Shown here one piece after another: positions 16,580 through 25,646 of a stretch of 64,000 nucleotides of DNA. A program made the translations under genes and the position numbers. The DNA lies in NCBI RefSeq assembly GCF_000367925.1, contig NZ_KB849168.1:125886-189885 (forward strand), given 5' to 3'. The stretch's first letter is position 1; the number at the start of each line of letters is the position of its first letter. A model generated the notes under the pieces. The model worked only from the letters and a program-made list of their open reading frames with translations. It did not search any database and was not told the DNA's origin. The DNA comes from Acinetobacter bohemicus ANC 3994 (GTDB lineage Bacteria > Pseudomonadota > Gammaproteobacteria > Pseudomonadales > Moraxellaceae).

Positions 16580-18298
16580 GTGCCTCATGACATAGATCTC
16601 ATTATATTATTGGCCGTTGGCTTTGGACTTGCGCTTGTTTTTGGCTATATTGCCGCTCGTATACGCCTCCCTCCCCTGATTGGCTATCTGATTGCCGGTA
16701 TTATTCTGAGTCCAAATACACCCGGTATCGTCGCCGACATGCATCTTGCCAACCAATTGGCTGAACTTGGGGTCATGTTCCTTATGTTTGGTGTGGGTAT
16801 GCATTTCTCCTTAAGTGATTTGATGCAGGTACGTCGCATTGCACTACCCGGAGCAATTTTACAAATTGCTGTAGCAACCTTACTGGGAATAGGCATTTCC
16901 ATGATGTGGGGCTGGAGTTTTGGTTCTGCCTTGGTCTTTGGTTTAAGTCTTTCTTGTGCCAGTACTGTGGTTTTACTCAAAGCCTTAGGAGACCGGGGTT
17001 TACTCAATTCCGTCAACGGGAAAATTGCCGTAGGCTGGTTATTGGTTGAAGACTTGGTGATGGTTCTGGTCTTGGTTCTCCTGCCTGCCACAGCCGTTTT
17101 ACTGGGCGGCACCCCAATTGCAGGATCTGATCCTACTGCAAATATCTGGATGACCTTAGCCATTACCTTGCTTAAAGTTGCGGGTTTTATTGCCTTTATG
17201 TTGATTATTGGCAAACGCTTAGTGCCCTTTATTATGCAAATTGTCGCGCGCCTAGGTTCGCGTGAACTCTTTACCCTCACTGTCGTTGCTGCCGCGGTCT
17301 CCATTGCTTTTGGTGCCTATAAAGTTTTTGGCGTATCCATGGCACTCGGTGCCTTCTTTGCCGGGATGGTGGTCAAAGAGTCGGACTTTAGTCACCGTGC
17401 TGAAGAAGAAACCTTACCCCTACGTGAAATTTTCTCCATTCTATTCTTTGTTTCAGTCGGCATGTTGTTCGACCCAAGAATTTTGCTTGAACAACCGCTG
17501 CATGTACTTGCTGTGGTTGGGATTATTATGATTGGTAAAACCATTGCGGCCATGGCATTGGTGTTGTTCTTCCGCTACCCAATCAATACCGCCTTAACTG
17601 TAGGTGCCAGTCTGGCACAAATTGGTGAGTTCTCCTTTATTTTGGCGACCTTGGGTGTGTCTCTACACCTCTTATCACTGGAAGGTCAAAATCTAATTCT
17701 TGCTGGTGCACTGATCTCAATCACCTTAAATTCTTTTGTGTTTTCTGCGATCGAACCCATTCAAAACTGGATTCGAGAGCGCTCACACTTGGCACGCTTA
17801 CTCGAACGTAGTGGTGATCCACTCTCTATGCTGCCCGATGAAGTCTCTCAAGAATATTTACGCGATCAAGTGGTCATTGTCGGTCACGGTGAAGTGGGGC
17901 GTCGTATTACACGTGCCTTAATGCAAGATGGCATTAAAGTGGTGATTGCGGAAGAAAACCGCGAAATTGTCGAAAATTTACGTGAGAAAGGCATTGCCGC
18001 CGTTTCGGGTCATGCCACAGAAGCAGGCGTACTGATTCAGGCGCATATTCAACATGCGCGTTTGCTGGTGCTCTCACCTATGGATATTTTAGATATTCAT
18101 AAAATTGTCGATATTGCCAAAACCTTGAATCCGCAAATTCAGGTGCTGGTCTGTGCTGAAAGCAAGGAGGAAGCGGAAGTGATTCGTCGTGAGGCGATTG
18201 GTGAGGTGTATTTTGCCAAAGAGGAAATGGCAAAAAATATGACCAATCATATTCTCAATCAAATCCAGATTGCGCATCATCAAGATCCGACACATTAG
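16580..18298 (+). CDS. ybaL: Monovalent cation:proton antiporter-2 (KefB/YbaL type)
   Basis: This CPA2-family inner-membrane antiporter has 572 residues. About twelve to thirteen hydrophobic helices fill residues 5-395. Family marks are LPPLIGYLIAGIILSP, LGVMFLMFGVGMHFS and SLAQIGEFSFILATLG. A cytoplasmic TrkA-N (Rossmann) domain follows, starting VVIVGHGEVGRRITRALM (about residue 430), for nucleotide-dependent gating. There is no C-terminal TrkA-C domain. The length and domain order match YbaL of E. coli (558) better than KefB/KefC. The start is a GTG with TAAGGAG seven bases upstream. It stands alone between two terminators. Ion specificity is not deducible. Confidence 0.88.
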   Translation: MPHDIDLIILLAVGFGLALVFGYIAARIRLPPLIGYLIAGIILSPNTPGIVADMHLANQLAELGVMFLMFGVGMHFSLSDLMQVRRIALPGAILQIAVATLLGIGISMMWGWSFGSALVFGLSLSCASTVVLLKALGDRGLLNSVNGKIAVGWLLVEDLVMVLVLVLLPATAVLLGGTPIAGSDPTANIWMTLAITLLKVAGFIAFMLIIGKRLVPFIMQIVARLGSRELFTLTVVAAAVSIAFGAYKVFGVSMALGAFFAGMVVKESDFSHRAEEETLPLREIFSILFFVSVGMLFDPRILLEQPLHVLAVVGIIMIGKTIAAMALVLFFRYPINTALTVGASLAQIGEFSFILATLGVSLHLLSLEGQNLILAGALISITLNSFVFSAIEPIQNWIRERSHLARLLERSGDPLSMLPDEVSQEYLRDQVVIVGHGEVGRRITRALMQDGIKVVIAEENREIVENLREKGIAAVSGHATEAGVLIQAHIQHARLLVLSPMDILDIHKIVDIAKTLNPQIQVLVCAESKEEAEVIRREAIGEVYFAKEEMAKNMTNHILNQIQIAHHQDPTH

Positions 18299-18323
18299 AT
18301 TTTTGTGATAAAAATTTTGTAAT

Positions 18324-18351
18324 AAAAAACGCACTCATTGGTGCGTTTTTT
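18324..18351. terminator. Bidirectional intrinsic terminator
   Basis: AAAAAACGCAC and GTGCGTTTTTT form a perfect 11-bp stem around TCATTG between the convergent antiporter gene and the small gene at 18363, with A and T runs on both sides. Confidence 0.9.
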
Positions 18352-18362
18352 ATAGGAAAAAA

Positions 18363-18641
18363 TCAACTCAAATACTGAGGTTGTTCATCCACTATTTCTG
18401 CATGTAATTCATTGACTTGCTTTTCCATCAAAGCATATAAAGCAGCTTGCACCATATGTTGTGCAATCACTGGCATCTGATCGCCCAACAGCATCTTCAC
18501 TTCATCATTAAACTGAATTTTAACTAAGGGTTCTTTTTCAGAGCCTGCATTTCGCAATGCCAACTCGCCACCTTCAAGTTGAACCAATTCTAAAATCGCT
18601 TCTTGATTACCAAATAATTCTTTCAACTGTTCTATAGACAT
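18363..18641 (-). CDS. Small conserved acidic protein, function unknown
   Basis: A 92-residue acidic protein (MSIEQLKELFGNQEAILEL...), soluble and without signal peptide or recognised domain. It is preceded by an excellent ribosome site (GGAGG, 5 bases before ATG) and followed by a terminator, so the frame is very probably translated. The composition (Glu, Gln, Leu, Met) and alternating hydrophobic pattern suggest a helical fold. The next gene upstream is the DUF6586-like gene in the same direction, 100 bases away; I see no functional hint from it. Confidence 0.75.
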   Translation of the reverse strand: MSIEQLKELFGNQEAILELVQLEGGELALRNAGSEKEPLVKIQFNDEVKMLLGDQMPVIAQHMVQAALYALMEKQVNELHAEIVDEQPQYLS

Positions 18642-18745
18642 ATATCCTCCATGTTCAACATGGTGGCAAAGGCTGTTGCACTTTGCATTACGTAGACTAT
18701 TTATATAAGGTCAATGCTAAAAACTTCAAGAGTAGATCGCAAAGA

Positions 18746-19249
18746 TTAAAACTCAACCATTTCGTTACGAAAACCATCAATCAGCTGGGTTAAATCACGG
18801 TGCCATTCACGTAAAATTTTGGTATCAGGCAGCCATGCTTGCGGCGTTTGCGTCACTTTAATAATTAAATTTGATGATGTTTCATTTTCTGGTTCTGGCG
18901 CACTCGGTTCAGGTGCATATTGACACATACGATATGCACGCTTTAATTCTGCAATAAAACCGTGTTTTGCCAATTGCTGCATGACTGTCACTTCTGGAGA
19001 AACTTGTCCCTTTGCGGCCATATGCTCTTCAATGGACTTTAAAGTCGGTGCAAAATCATTTAAACGATAATAACGAACCAATTCTTGTAAAAAAGCCAAC
19101 ACCGCTCCATGCAAGTGAAAGACGGCAGCTTCACGATGTGCCTGTACTTGTTGAATATGTTCGATTTGCTCTGCTTGCTGACATGAAAGACGTGCAAAAT
19201 ACAGTTTTTGATTGGTACGGTCAGCATGGAAACGAGCAACACGAGACAT
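18746..19249 (-). CDS. DUF6586-like protein
   Basis: The 167-residue cytosolic protein shows features I associate with the DUF6586 family of Pseudomonas and relatives: RTNQKLYFARLSCQQAEQ near the N-terminus, HREAAVFHLHGAVLAFLQELVRYYRL in the middle, and the C-terminal W..DL..LI..FR.EM.EF pattern. A low-complexity Pro/Glu linker (APEPSAPEPENETSS) separates the two helical parts. Function is unknown. Together with its neighbours it may form a loose cluster of small minus-strand genes. Confidence 0.75.
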   Translation of the reverse strand: MSRVARFHADRTNQKLYFARLSCQQAEQIEHIQQVQAHREAAVFHLHGAVLAFLQELVRYYRLNDFAPTLKSIEEHMAAKGQVSPEVTVMQQLAKHGFIAELKRAYRMCQYAPEPSAPEPENETSSNLIIKVTQTPQAWLPDTKILREWHRDLTQLIDGFRNEMVEF

Positions 19250-19323
19250 AATGATATTCCTAAATTTTGACGTTTTTTACACAGCTAAGATTAAACTTTA
19301 TTTGCATCAATTCACAATAAAAA

Positions 19324-19692
19324 TTATGCATGATCCATTTCAATTAAATAGATTTTCCGCTTTGCAGGCACTTCAACCTGATTCTTGATGGGGCGAACAT
19401 GACTCAGTTGCCAAGCAAAATAACCTGCTGCCCAATAACGTGCACATGCGGCTTCAACTTCATCAGGTTGCCAGATGCGAACTGATTCGACATCGACCAA
19501 CGCCACCGCAACACCCAGTTCTTCAGCACCAGTATGGTTTAAAAAGGTTTTATTTTCGACAATCAATAAATCTTTTAAAGGCAGGTGCTCAGGTTGCCAT
19601 GAGCGAACCTCTAAAGTTTTCGTGCCCTGTGCGATGCGCATAGCATTGGGTGCCACAATGGAGAGTGCTGAAAATTTTCTTTTCATTTTCAT
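19324..19692 (-). CDS. ASCH-domain protein
   Basis: The 122-residue protein looks like a single ASCH (PUA-like beta-barrel) domain. The family opening is seen in LSIVAPNAMRIAQGTKTLEVRSWQP, followed by LLIVENKTFL and the closing WQLSHVRPIKN. ASCH proteins bind RNA or act as N4-acetylcytidine amidohydrolases; which applies here cannot be read from the sequence. It sits beside an RRM RNA-binding protein gene in the same direction, although a terminator lies between them. Confidence 0.75.
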   Translation of the reverse strand: MKMKRKFSALSIVAPNAMRIAQGTKTLEVRSWQPEHLPLKDLLIVENKTFLNHTGAEELGVAVALVDVESVRIWQPDEVEAACARYWAAGYFAWQLSHVRPIKNQVEVPAKRKIYLIEMDHA

Positions 19693-19698
19693 TTACCC

Positions 19699-19728
19699 AT
19701 AAAAAAGGAGCCATCGCTCCTTTTTTAT
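19699..19728 (-). terminator. Intrinsic terminator after the RRM gene
   Basis: ATAAAAAAGGAG and CTCCTTTTTTAT form a perfect 12-bp stem around CCATCG, directly after the RRM gene stop on the minus strand and just before the ASCH gene. Confidence 0.92.
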
Positions 19729-19730
19729 CT

Positions 19731-20009
19731 TTATTTTGCGTCTGACTTCACTTCAGCTTTTGCTTCAGGCTTATTTTCGGCCTGTTTTACACGAATACCG
19801 TGTCCGTGCAAACGAAGCGTATTTAAGCCTTTAATCGCTCTCACGGCTTCACGACCATGTGGCATATCAACAAAGGCAAAACCTTTAGATTTACCTGTTG
19901 CAGGGTCTAAAACCAAATTACACGCATTCACAGTACCAAATTCTTGAAATAGCTTCAGTAATTCAGCTTCTGTTACTGTACGTTCTAAATTACGAACTAA
20001 AATTTTCAT
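19731..20009 (-). CDS. RRM-domain RNA-binding protein
   Basis: The 92-residue protein is a single RNA recognition motif: RNP2 is KILVRNLERT at the start and RNP1 is KGFAFVDMP (about residues 43-51), followed by a Lys/Glu-rich tail (AENKPEAKAEVKSDAK). Small RRM proteins of this type in proteobacteria are often cold-induced, but no targets are known here. A short leader of about 95 bases separates it from the helicase gene upstream. Confidence 0.9.
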   Translation of the reverse strand: MKILVRNLERTVTEAELLKLFQEFGTVNACNLVLDPATGKSKGFAFVDMPHGREAVRAIKGLNTLRLHGHGIRVKQAENKPEAKAEVKSDAK

Positions 20010-20105
20010 CTCACAACCTTTAAATAGGCAAAATCATCAAAAAGCACTCGCCTACTCGACTTTTTGAACTTCGCAATAAAAACAAAATAACGCAATTGTG
20101 ATAGT

Positions 20106-22094
20106 TTAATCGAGATTAATGCCAAAATCTAAATTAATCGATTGGCGTTCGATTAAAGCACTTTTTACCGTTTGTTGACGGGTTTTATGATGGGTTTCCA
20201 TGGTGCATAAATTGCGGGTTAAATCATTGAGAAAATAACTTTCCACTTTACGACCCTGTTCATCGACCTGATCACGTGCCCAAAGGTTTAAACTCTGCTT
20301 GGTCAAAATCAATTCATTTTGTGCACGGGTCAATGCCACATAAAGTACACGGCGCTCTTCTTCCACATCATCAAAACTGCCTTGCGCACGTGCATGTGGA
20401 TATTGTCCCGCAGTAACATTGGCCACATAACAAATCTTCTGTTCTGTGCCTTTGGCAGAGTGAATGGTGATTAGTGTGACCACGTCATCTTCTGACTGGC
20501 GTTCAATTTCACTAATCGACACTGGATCAAGTACATATTCTTCTAAAAATTCACTGAGCTGTGAATGTTTCGACGCCAATTGTTTCACTAACTCAAAATC
20601 ACCCTGACGGCGATTCCAGTCCTTTTTATAATTTTCAGCAAGCTGCGCTTCAATGGCTTGAATGCCGAGACTGACCGACTCTTTGACTTCATGGCGCAAA
20701 ACATTCATTTGCTTCATGATCAGTAACGTCTGTGCGGGAATCCGAGCAAATTTTTCCAACTTTTCAAAAATGCCATCCATATCGGCTTGTTGCAAAAGTT
20801 GTTGTGCTAAACGACTTGCGCCCACATCACCCACGCCATTCCACAGCGTCAAGAAGCGCATCCATGCAATATCATCCAAAGGATTGGCAATCACACGTAA
20901 TAGACTTAATAAATCCTTCACATGTGCAGTTTCAAGTAACTTCATGCCACCAATAAAACGATACGGCACATTGGCTTGAATACAGGCGGCTTCGATATGA
21001 CGTGCGGCAAAACTTGAACGCACCAATACCATATGGTCACGCCATGCATTTCCAGCTAAGTAATGACGCTCTTTGATGTCAATCGCAATCCATTTTGCTT
21101 CATCAAATTCATTGGGGAAAATGTGCATTTTCGGCTTAACGCCTTCACCTCGATGTGCATCTAAGCGTTTGTCATATTTGATTTCACTTTGATCCAGCAA
21201 CCAATTCGACAAGTCTAAAATTTCTTGGGTCGAGCGGTAATTTTGTTCCAATTTAAAAATCTGCGCATCAGGCACACGCTCTTTAAAATGGTGAATATTT
21301 TCAAAATCGGCACCACGGAAACCGTAAATCGATTGCGCATCATCGCCCACACAAAACAAACTTACTTTATCTTTGAGTGGCTCAAGCAAAGCCCATTGCA
21401 GTGGATTGGTATCCTGCATTTCATCGACCAACATGTGTTGGCAAATGGAAGAGACATAGTCAACCAAGCCTTCAGATTGCTCTAAAGCCGAAGCCACAAT
21501 CGCCAAAATATCATCATAATCCAAGAAGCTACGTGCCCGTTTTCGTGCTTCGTACTCTTGCATAATTGCGGCAATTTGATCTTTAAACACGATATGTTCA
21601 GGATGCTGTTTTTCTAACGCTAGGCTGAGTTTTTGACGGGTATTACGGGCAAAAGAATACAGATCACAAAGTTCTTTTGGTTTTGGCAGTTGATTCGGGT
21701 TGTTTTTATCATCTTTACCGCGAATTAAACGAAACATCATAATTTGGTCATCACGGTCAATAATCGTGAATTGTTCCAAACCAAATGCTTGAGGAATACG
21801 GCGCAATAAATACATACAAAAGGTATGAAACGTCGATGCACGTAAGCCTTTAGCTTGCTCGCCCAAAGCCAATTCGACACGTGCAACAATTTCACTGGCT
21901 GAACGGCGAGTAAAGGTGAGAATTTGGATTTGATTGGCTGGCACACCTTGATCAATCAGATAGGCTGCACGTGCCACTATCGTTTTGGTCTTACCACAGC
22001 CTGCCCCTGCAAGCACCAAGCTATGTTTGGTCTCGGTTGTTGCTGCTTGCTTTTGTTGAGGGTTTAACTCATCAATGAGCTGTGCGAGTGACAT
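20106..22094 (-). CDS. UvrD/Rep-family ATP-dependent DNA helicase
   Basis: This superfamily 1A 3'-5' helicase has 662 residues. Visible motifs: Q-motif LNPQQKQAA, Walker A AGAGCGKTKT (29-38), ILTFTRRSASEIVARV (Ia), motif II VDEMQDTNPLQW, GDDAQSIYGFRGA (III), LEQNYRSTQEILDLSNWLL (IV), TIHSAKGTEQKICYV (V) and EEERRVLYVALTRAQNEL (VI). The C-terminal end is shorter than UvrD (720) and near Rep (673). The usual DEYQDTN is DEMQDTN here. It probably serves replication restart or repair; which E. coli helicase it replaces is not certain. Confidence 0.88.
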   Translation of the reverse strand: MSLAQLIDELNPQQKQAATTETKHSLVLAGAGCGKTKTIVARAAYLIDQGVPANQIQILTFTRRSASEIVARVELALGEQAKGLRASTFHTFCMYLLRRIPQAFGLEQFTIIDRDDQIMMFRLIRGKDDKNNPNQLPKPKELCDLYSFARNTRQKLSLALEKQHPEHIVFKDQIAAIMQEYEARKRARSFLDYDDILAIVASALEQSEGLVDYVSSICQHMLVDEMQDTNPLQWALLEPLKDKVSLFCVGDDAQSIYGFRGADFENIHHFKERVPDAQIFKLEQNYRSTQEILDLSNWLLDQSEIKYDKRLDAHRGEGVKPKMHIFPNEFDEAKWIAIDIKERHYLAGNAWRDHMVLVRSSFAARHIEAACIQANVPYRFIGGMKLLETAHVKDLLSLLRVIANPLDDIAWMRFLTLWNGVGDVGASRLAQQLLQQADMDGIFEKLEKFARIPAQTLLIMKQMNVLRHEVKESVSLGIQAIEAQLAENYKKDWNRRQGDFELVKQLASKHSQLSEFLEEYVLDPVSISEIERQSEDDVVTLITIHSAKGTEQKICYVANVTAGQYPHARAQGSFDDVEEERRVLYVALTRAQNELILTKQSLNLWARDQVDEQGRKVESYFLNDLTRNLCTMETHHKTRQQTVKSALIERQSINLDFGINLD

Positions 22095-22263
22095 ACGATT
22101 TCAAATCTCAGATTTTAAAAGTGCGATAGTAGCATAAGCGCTTTTGTAAAAGCTGAGTAAAGCCTGATTGCCTGAAGATCTCACACCACATAGATTCAAT
22201 CATTAACAAGGTCGCATGGACGCCATCTACACATGCAACTTAAATCCAATCAAATGTTTAAGC

Positions 22264-23418
22264 TCATGAAAGATTCGGCTGCTGAGCAGATAAAAGTCTA
22301 GCCACGTTCTGACAGGTTCTTTGCAAATTCTTCTCAGCATTGTCCAAAGCTGTTTGCAAATCACAGGCACCATCCATAATACCAAAAATCGCAGTAAAAC
22401 CTTCTACGTAGAGTTCCTCTATGCCCTCACCCACATAGCCTGCACAAGCAATCACAGGTTTATTCAGTCGCTTTGCCACTTGTGCCACACCAAATGGTGT
22501 TTTACCAAATTTGGTTTGAAAATCAATGCCACCTTCACCGGTAAAGACATAGTCTGCTTGAGCAATTTTCTCAGCCAATTGGGTTTGCTCAATTACCAGT
22601 TCCACGCCTGAACGTATCTTTGCTCCGGCAAATGCCATAAGAGCAAAACCTAAACCACCGGCTGCGCCCGCACCTGCGACATTTCGAATATCCAGTCCAT
22701 ATTGCTGCTCAACCAAATCAGCAAAATGACTGAGGTTTTGATCCAACTGTTTCACCATGTCAGGTGTTGCCCCTTTCTGCGCTCCAAACACAGACGATGC
22801 ACCCTGTTCACCACATAAAGGATTATTCACATCACTGGCAATCATGATTTCAACCTGCTTTAAACGAGCATCTAAAGCAGAAAGATCAATCCGATGAATT
22901 TGTGTCAGTTGCCCACCACCGACAGCAACTTCACCACCATAGATATCATAAAACTTTGCCCCTAAGGCTTGCGCCATGCCAGCACCTGCGTCATTGGTAA
23001 CACTACCGCCTAAACCAATGATGATTTTAGCAACGCCATAATCTAAAGCAACTTTAATCATCTCCCCCGTTCCCAATGTTGTGGTCAATAAAGGATTGCG
23101 CTGTGATTTTTCCAGCAGATGAATTCCATTGGCTTTTGCCATTTCAATCACAGCTGTTTGAGCATCATCCAGCAAGCCAAAATACGTTTGAACTTTTTGT
23201 GTCGGTAACGGCCCCGTGACTTCACAGAAAATCTGTTGTCCCGCCAATGCGGCCACTAAGGCATCCACGGTGCCTTCACCACCATCTGCCATCGGCACAT
23301 GAATAAAGGTCGCATCAGTAAATACTTTTTCAATACCATACTGCATCGCCTGACAAGCCTGTTCAGCGCTCAGGCTTTCTTTAAACGAATCTGGTGCAAG
23401 AACAAAGGTTTTAGCCAT
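22264..23418 (-). CDS. Glycerate kinase (GarK/GlxK family)
   Basis: It phosphorylates glycerate, usually to 2-phosphoglycerate, using ATP, linking glyoxylate or glucarate breakdown to glycolysis. The 384-residue chain starts FVLAPDSFKESLSAEQAC, the family's N-terminal motif, and shows PMADGGEGTVDAL, IIGLGGSVTNDAGAGMAQALG, GAGAAGGLGFALMAF and VFTGEGGIDFQT. The ATG at 23418 is chosen because the family begins here; the frame is open 90 bases further upstream into the hdeD terminator. No glyoxylate or glycerate pathway gene is adjacent. The preceding hdeD gene is separated by a hairpin. Confidence 0.92.
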   Translation of the reverse strand: MAKTFVLAPDSFKESLSAEQACQAMQYGIEKVFTDATFIHVPMADGGEGTVDALVAALAGQQIFCEVTGPLPTQKVQTYFGLLDDAQTAVIEMAKANGIHLLEKSQRNPLLTTTLGTGEMIKVALDYGVAKIIIGLGGSVTNDAGAGMAQALGAKFYDIYGGEVAVGGGQLTQIHRIDLSALDARLKQVEIMIASDVNNPLCGEQGASSVFGAQKGATPDMVKQLDQNLSHFADLVEQQYGLDIRNVAGAGAAGGLGFALMAFAGAKIRSGVELVIEQTQLAEKIAQADYVFTGEGGIDFQTKFGKTPFGVAQVAKRLNKPVIACAGYVGEGIEELYVEGFTAIFGIMDGACDLQTALDNAEKNLQRTCQNVARLLSAQQPNLS

Positions 23419-23464
23419 AAGACATAATTGTGTAGTTGGATTTCCCTCTATCATAAGCAATAAA

Positions 23465-23487
23465 AAAGAGCGCATATAGCGCTCTTT
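23465..23487 (-). terminator. Intrinsic terminator after the hdeD-like gene
   Basis: AAAGAGCGC and GCGCTCTTT form a perfect 9-bp stem around ATATA and on the minus strand are followed by T residues. It lies 14 bases after the stop of the HdeD-like gene. Confidence 0.85.
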
Positions 23488-23500
23488 GGTCGAATTTGAG

Positions 23501-24073
23501 TTAAACATCTGCGGAACTTTTCGGGACTTCTCTTTTAATATACGAAGCCAAAGTCAAATAGTTGATACCCTGAAATAAAATATCCACGGCAAGGAATAAA
23601 CCCAGTACCCAGAAAGGTGCCTCTGGTGACATCAAAATAATAATCCCTGTCAGCAAGGTTAAAATACCTGAAAACAACGTCCAACCCCAGCCCTGAAATG
23701 CACGAAAAATAAAAGCATTAAAAAGACGAATCACGCCTGCGACAATCAAAATAATGGCCAAAATATTGGTCAGGACAATGGCTGTTTTGACTGGTGTGGT
23801 AAACGCATAATATCCTGCGACTAAATACAACACGCCAAACAATGCCCACAACCAACGAAAGCCACCATCAAAAATTTTGAATGCTGCAATGAAATGAATA
23901 ATTCCCCCGATCATCATCAACGCACCAAACAAAAATACTGCCGAGAGCGTTGCAAAAGGTAAAGATGCCAACAATACAATGCCAAACAAGGTCAGTAAAA
24001 TTCCCAGACCCAAATACCACTTTCGATTTTCATGCAGCTGATGTCGAACTAAATCATTTCCTACTGTTTTCAT
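23501..24073 (-). CDS. HdeD-family (DUF308) membrane protein
   Basis: The 190-residue inner-membrane protein has six predicted helices arranged as three DUF308 hairpins, for example WYLGLGILLTLFGIVLLA, FLFGALMMIGGIIHFIAAF, WALFGVLYLVAGYYAF and FSGILTLLTGIIILMSP. HdeD of E. coli belongs to the acid-fitness island and supports acid resistance at high cell density; its mechanism is unknown. The ATG at 24073 follows GAG and fits better than a TTG four codons upstream. No other acid-resistance gene is nearby. Confidence 0.85.
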   Translation of the reverse strand: MKTVGNDLVRHQLHENRKWYLGLGILLTLFGIVLLASLPFATLSAVFLFGALMMIGGIIHFIAAFKIFDGGFRWLWALFGVLYLVAGYYAFTTPVKTAIVLTNILAIILIVAGVIRLFNAFIFRAFQGWGWTLFSGILTLLTGIIILMSPEAPFWVLGLFLAVDILFQGINYLTLASYIKREVPKSSADV

Positions 24074-24204
24074 GCTTATTCTCAAGTCTTTTGTTTAGGA
24101 ATAAATTTATTGTTGACTATTTTCAAACTGTTGTCTGTTTAAAATCTGCATCTTTTACCCACAGCACTTTTTCAAAACTGTGGATAAATTCAGCATTATC
24201 TAGA

Positions 24205-24963
24205 TTATTTTTGCCAACCCAGCTCTATTGCCGTGATTTCATTAATCAACGTCTGTCCTAAATGATCTGGCATTTTGCTTTTGTCTACAGACACAGGAAT
24301 ATGCCCTGCCATAAGTTCAGCTTTGGCTTGTGGAAATAACGGCTGCTGATTTGGATATGCATAGCCAATGGGGTACAGTGGCACTCCTGTTGCTAAATCA
24401 TATTTATCGGTCGCACCAAAGGCATGTAATAACTCATGTACCAAGACGACTTTGTTTTGCTCTGCTTGTTTTTTTGACGCAAATAAATTGACCGAACCAA
24501 TTCGTCCATTTTGCAAAGCAGTGGAATGCTTTAATTCTTTGCTTTGTTTGGGATCATAATAATTTAAAAATAACGTTACACTGGGTGAACCATCGCTACT
24601 TTCATGCTGCTTCCATGCATAAAAACGGAATTTTAAACTCCATAAAATACTATCGAGCATCGTTGCATTTTCAGGCACTTTTGGGGGCCGCTGTTTAAGC
24701 TCACGTCCCATTTGGAAATAAATCGAAATCGGTTGCCTACGGTACTGAGTCGACATTTGTTTCAAATATTCTTGTACATCACTCAGGTCATTTACTGACA
24801 ATTGCTGAATATATTGTTGCGTCGCCCCTTGTCCATCCGCATTCACAGGATGTAATAAAACAATGATGGGTTTATTCCAATCCTGATTCTGGTCACGGTA
24901 CGCATTGACTGCGACAATCAGTAAAACGATCAACAAACATAAAATTCGAATATTTTTCCACAT
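24205..24963 (-). CDS. Membrane-anchored metzincin-like metalloprotease candidate
   Basis: This 252-residue protein has a single N-terminal hydrophobic helix (about residues 5-20) with a basic cytoplasmic end, so the rest should be periplasmic. It contains HELLHAFGATD at 176-186, which fits the extended zinc motif HExxHxxGxxD of metzincin-like proteases, and AELMAGH at 216-221 in the place of a Met-turn. No known family name came to mind and the rest is not recognisable. An upstream GTG at 25017 would add 18 residues; I favour the ATG at 24963 because it places the helix at the start. It is isolated, with the NUDIX gene upstream in the same direction. Confidence 0.6.
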   Translation of the reverse strand: MWKNIRILCLLIVLLIVAVNAYRDQNQDWNKPIIVLLHPVNADGQGATQQYIQQLSVNDLSDVQEYLKQMSTQYRRQPISIYFQMGRELKQRPPKVPENATMLDSILWSLKFRFYAWKQHESSDGSPSVTLFLNYYDPKQSKELKHSTALQNGRIGSVNLFASKKQAEQNKVVLVHELLHAFGATDKYDLATGVPLYPIGYAYPNQQPLFPQAKAELMAGHIPVSVDKSKMPDHLGQTLINEITAIELGWQK

Positions 24964-25096
24964 AAAGCAAAATCCATCCCCAAAATGAGTATCTAATTCA
25001 TTGGTTTCTTTTATCACCAGTGGCAGTCTATTTATTTTTCTCTTTAGATAAGACTGATGCTTATTTCAATCAAAATACAAGATGCATAAAGAGAAT

Positions 25097-25558
25097 TTAT
25101 GAAAGCCGCTGTATATCTATTTTTAATAATTCAAAGGGTGGTCTTTTAACAAAATTGTTCCAGACATATTGGTACAATTTTCTCTGTCCATCAAAATTAA
25201 CCTTTTCTACAGCTTCATCTAAAGTACACCACATATATTCTGAATGCTCTTCATTGAGGGTTATTTTTTGATTTTCCTCACAATACACCACAAATGCTGG
25301 AATGAGTTCAATGACATTGAGCTCTGCTTCATAAAATTGTTCCAAATAATCCGCACTGTATAATTGTTGAACCTCGATGGCTGTTTCTTCATGAAATTCT
25401 CTGATAATGGCTTGCCAGCCCTTTTCACCTACTTCAACTTTTCCTGCAACATGGCACCAAAAACCACCTTTATTCCTTTTCATGAGCAATATTTTTATCT
25501 CGCCATTTATTTTGGATAAGGCAACCCCTGAGACAATGATTGAGCGAATTGGAATCAT
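25097..25558 (-). CDS. NUDIX hydrolase
   Basis: The 153-residue protein has the NUDIX box in GKVEVGEKGWQAIIREFHEETAIEV. The metal-binding REFHEE is intact, but the glycine normally found after EE-x is Ala. Such enzymes split nucleoside diphosphates linked to another group, often as housecleaning; the substrate is unknown. The ATG at 25558 sits six bases after AAAGGA, which decides against an ATG two codons earlier. The gene is more AT-rich than topA beside it. A terminator separates it from topA. Confidence 0.88.
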   Translation of the reverse strand: MIPIRSIIVSGVALSKINGEIKILLMKRNKGGFWCHVAGKVEVGEKGWQAIIREFHEETAIEVQQLYSADYLEQFYEAELNVIELIPAFVVYCEENQKITLNEEHSEYMWCTLDEAVEKVNFDGQRKLYQYVWNNFVKRPPFELLKIDIQRLS

Positions 25559-25604
25559 ATTCATTCCTTTAAAAAAGGTCATTTGAACTTTTAAAATTAG
25601 AAAT

Positions 25605-25632
25605 AAAAATGCTAACCGAAGTTAGCATTTTT
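25605..25632 (-). terminator. Intrinsic terminator of topA
   Basis: AAAAATGCTAAC and GTTAGCATTTTT form a perfect 12-bp stem around CGAA, 14 bases after the topA stop, with T residues following on the minus strand. Confidence 0.93.
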
Positions 25633-25646
25633 GACTTAATGAAGTA

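Noticed and set aside
16684..17304. Long antisense frame (206 residues) inside the antiporter gene
   Set aside because: Rich in Thr, Lys and Pro as expected for the reverse of membrane-protein codons; the plus-strand gene is unambiguous.
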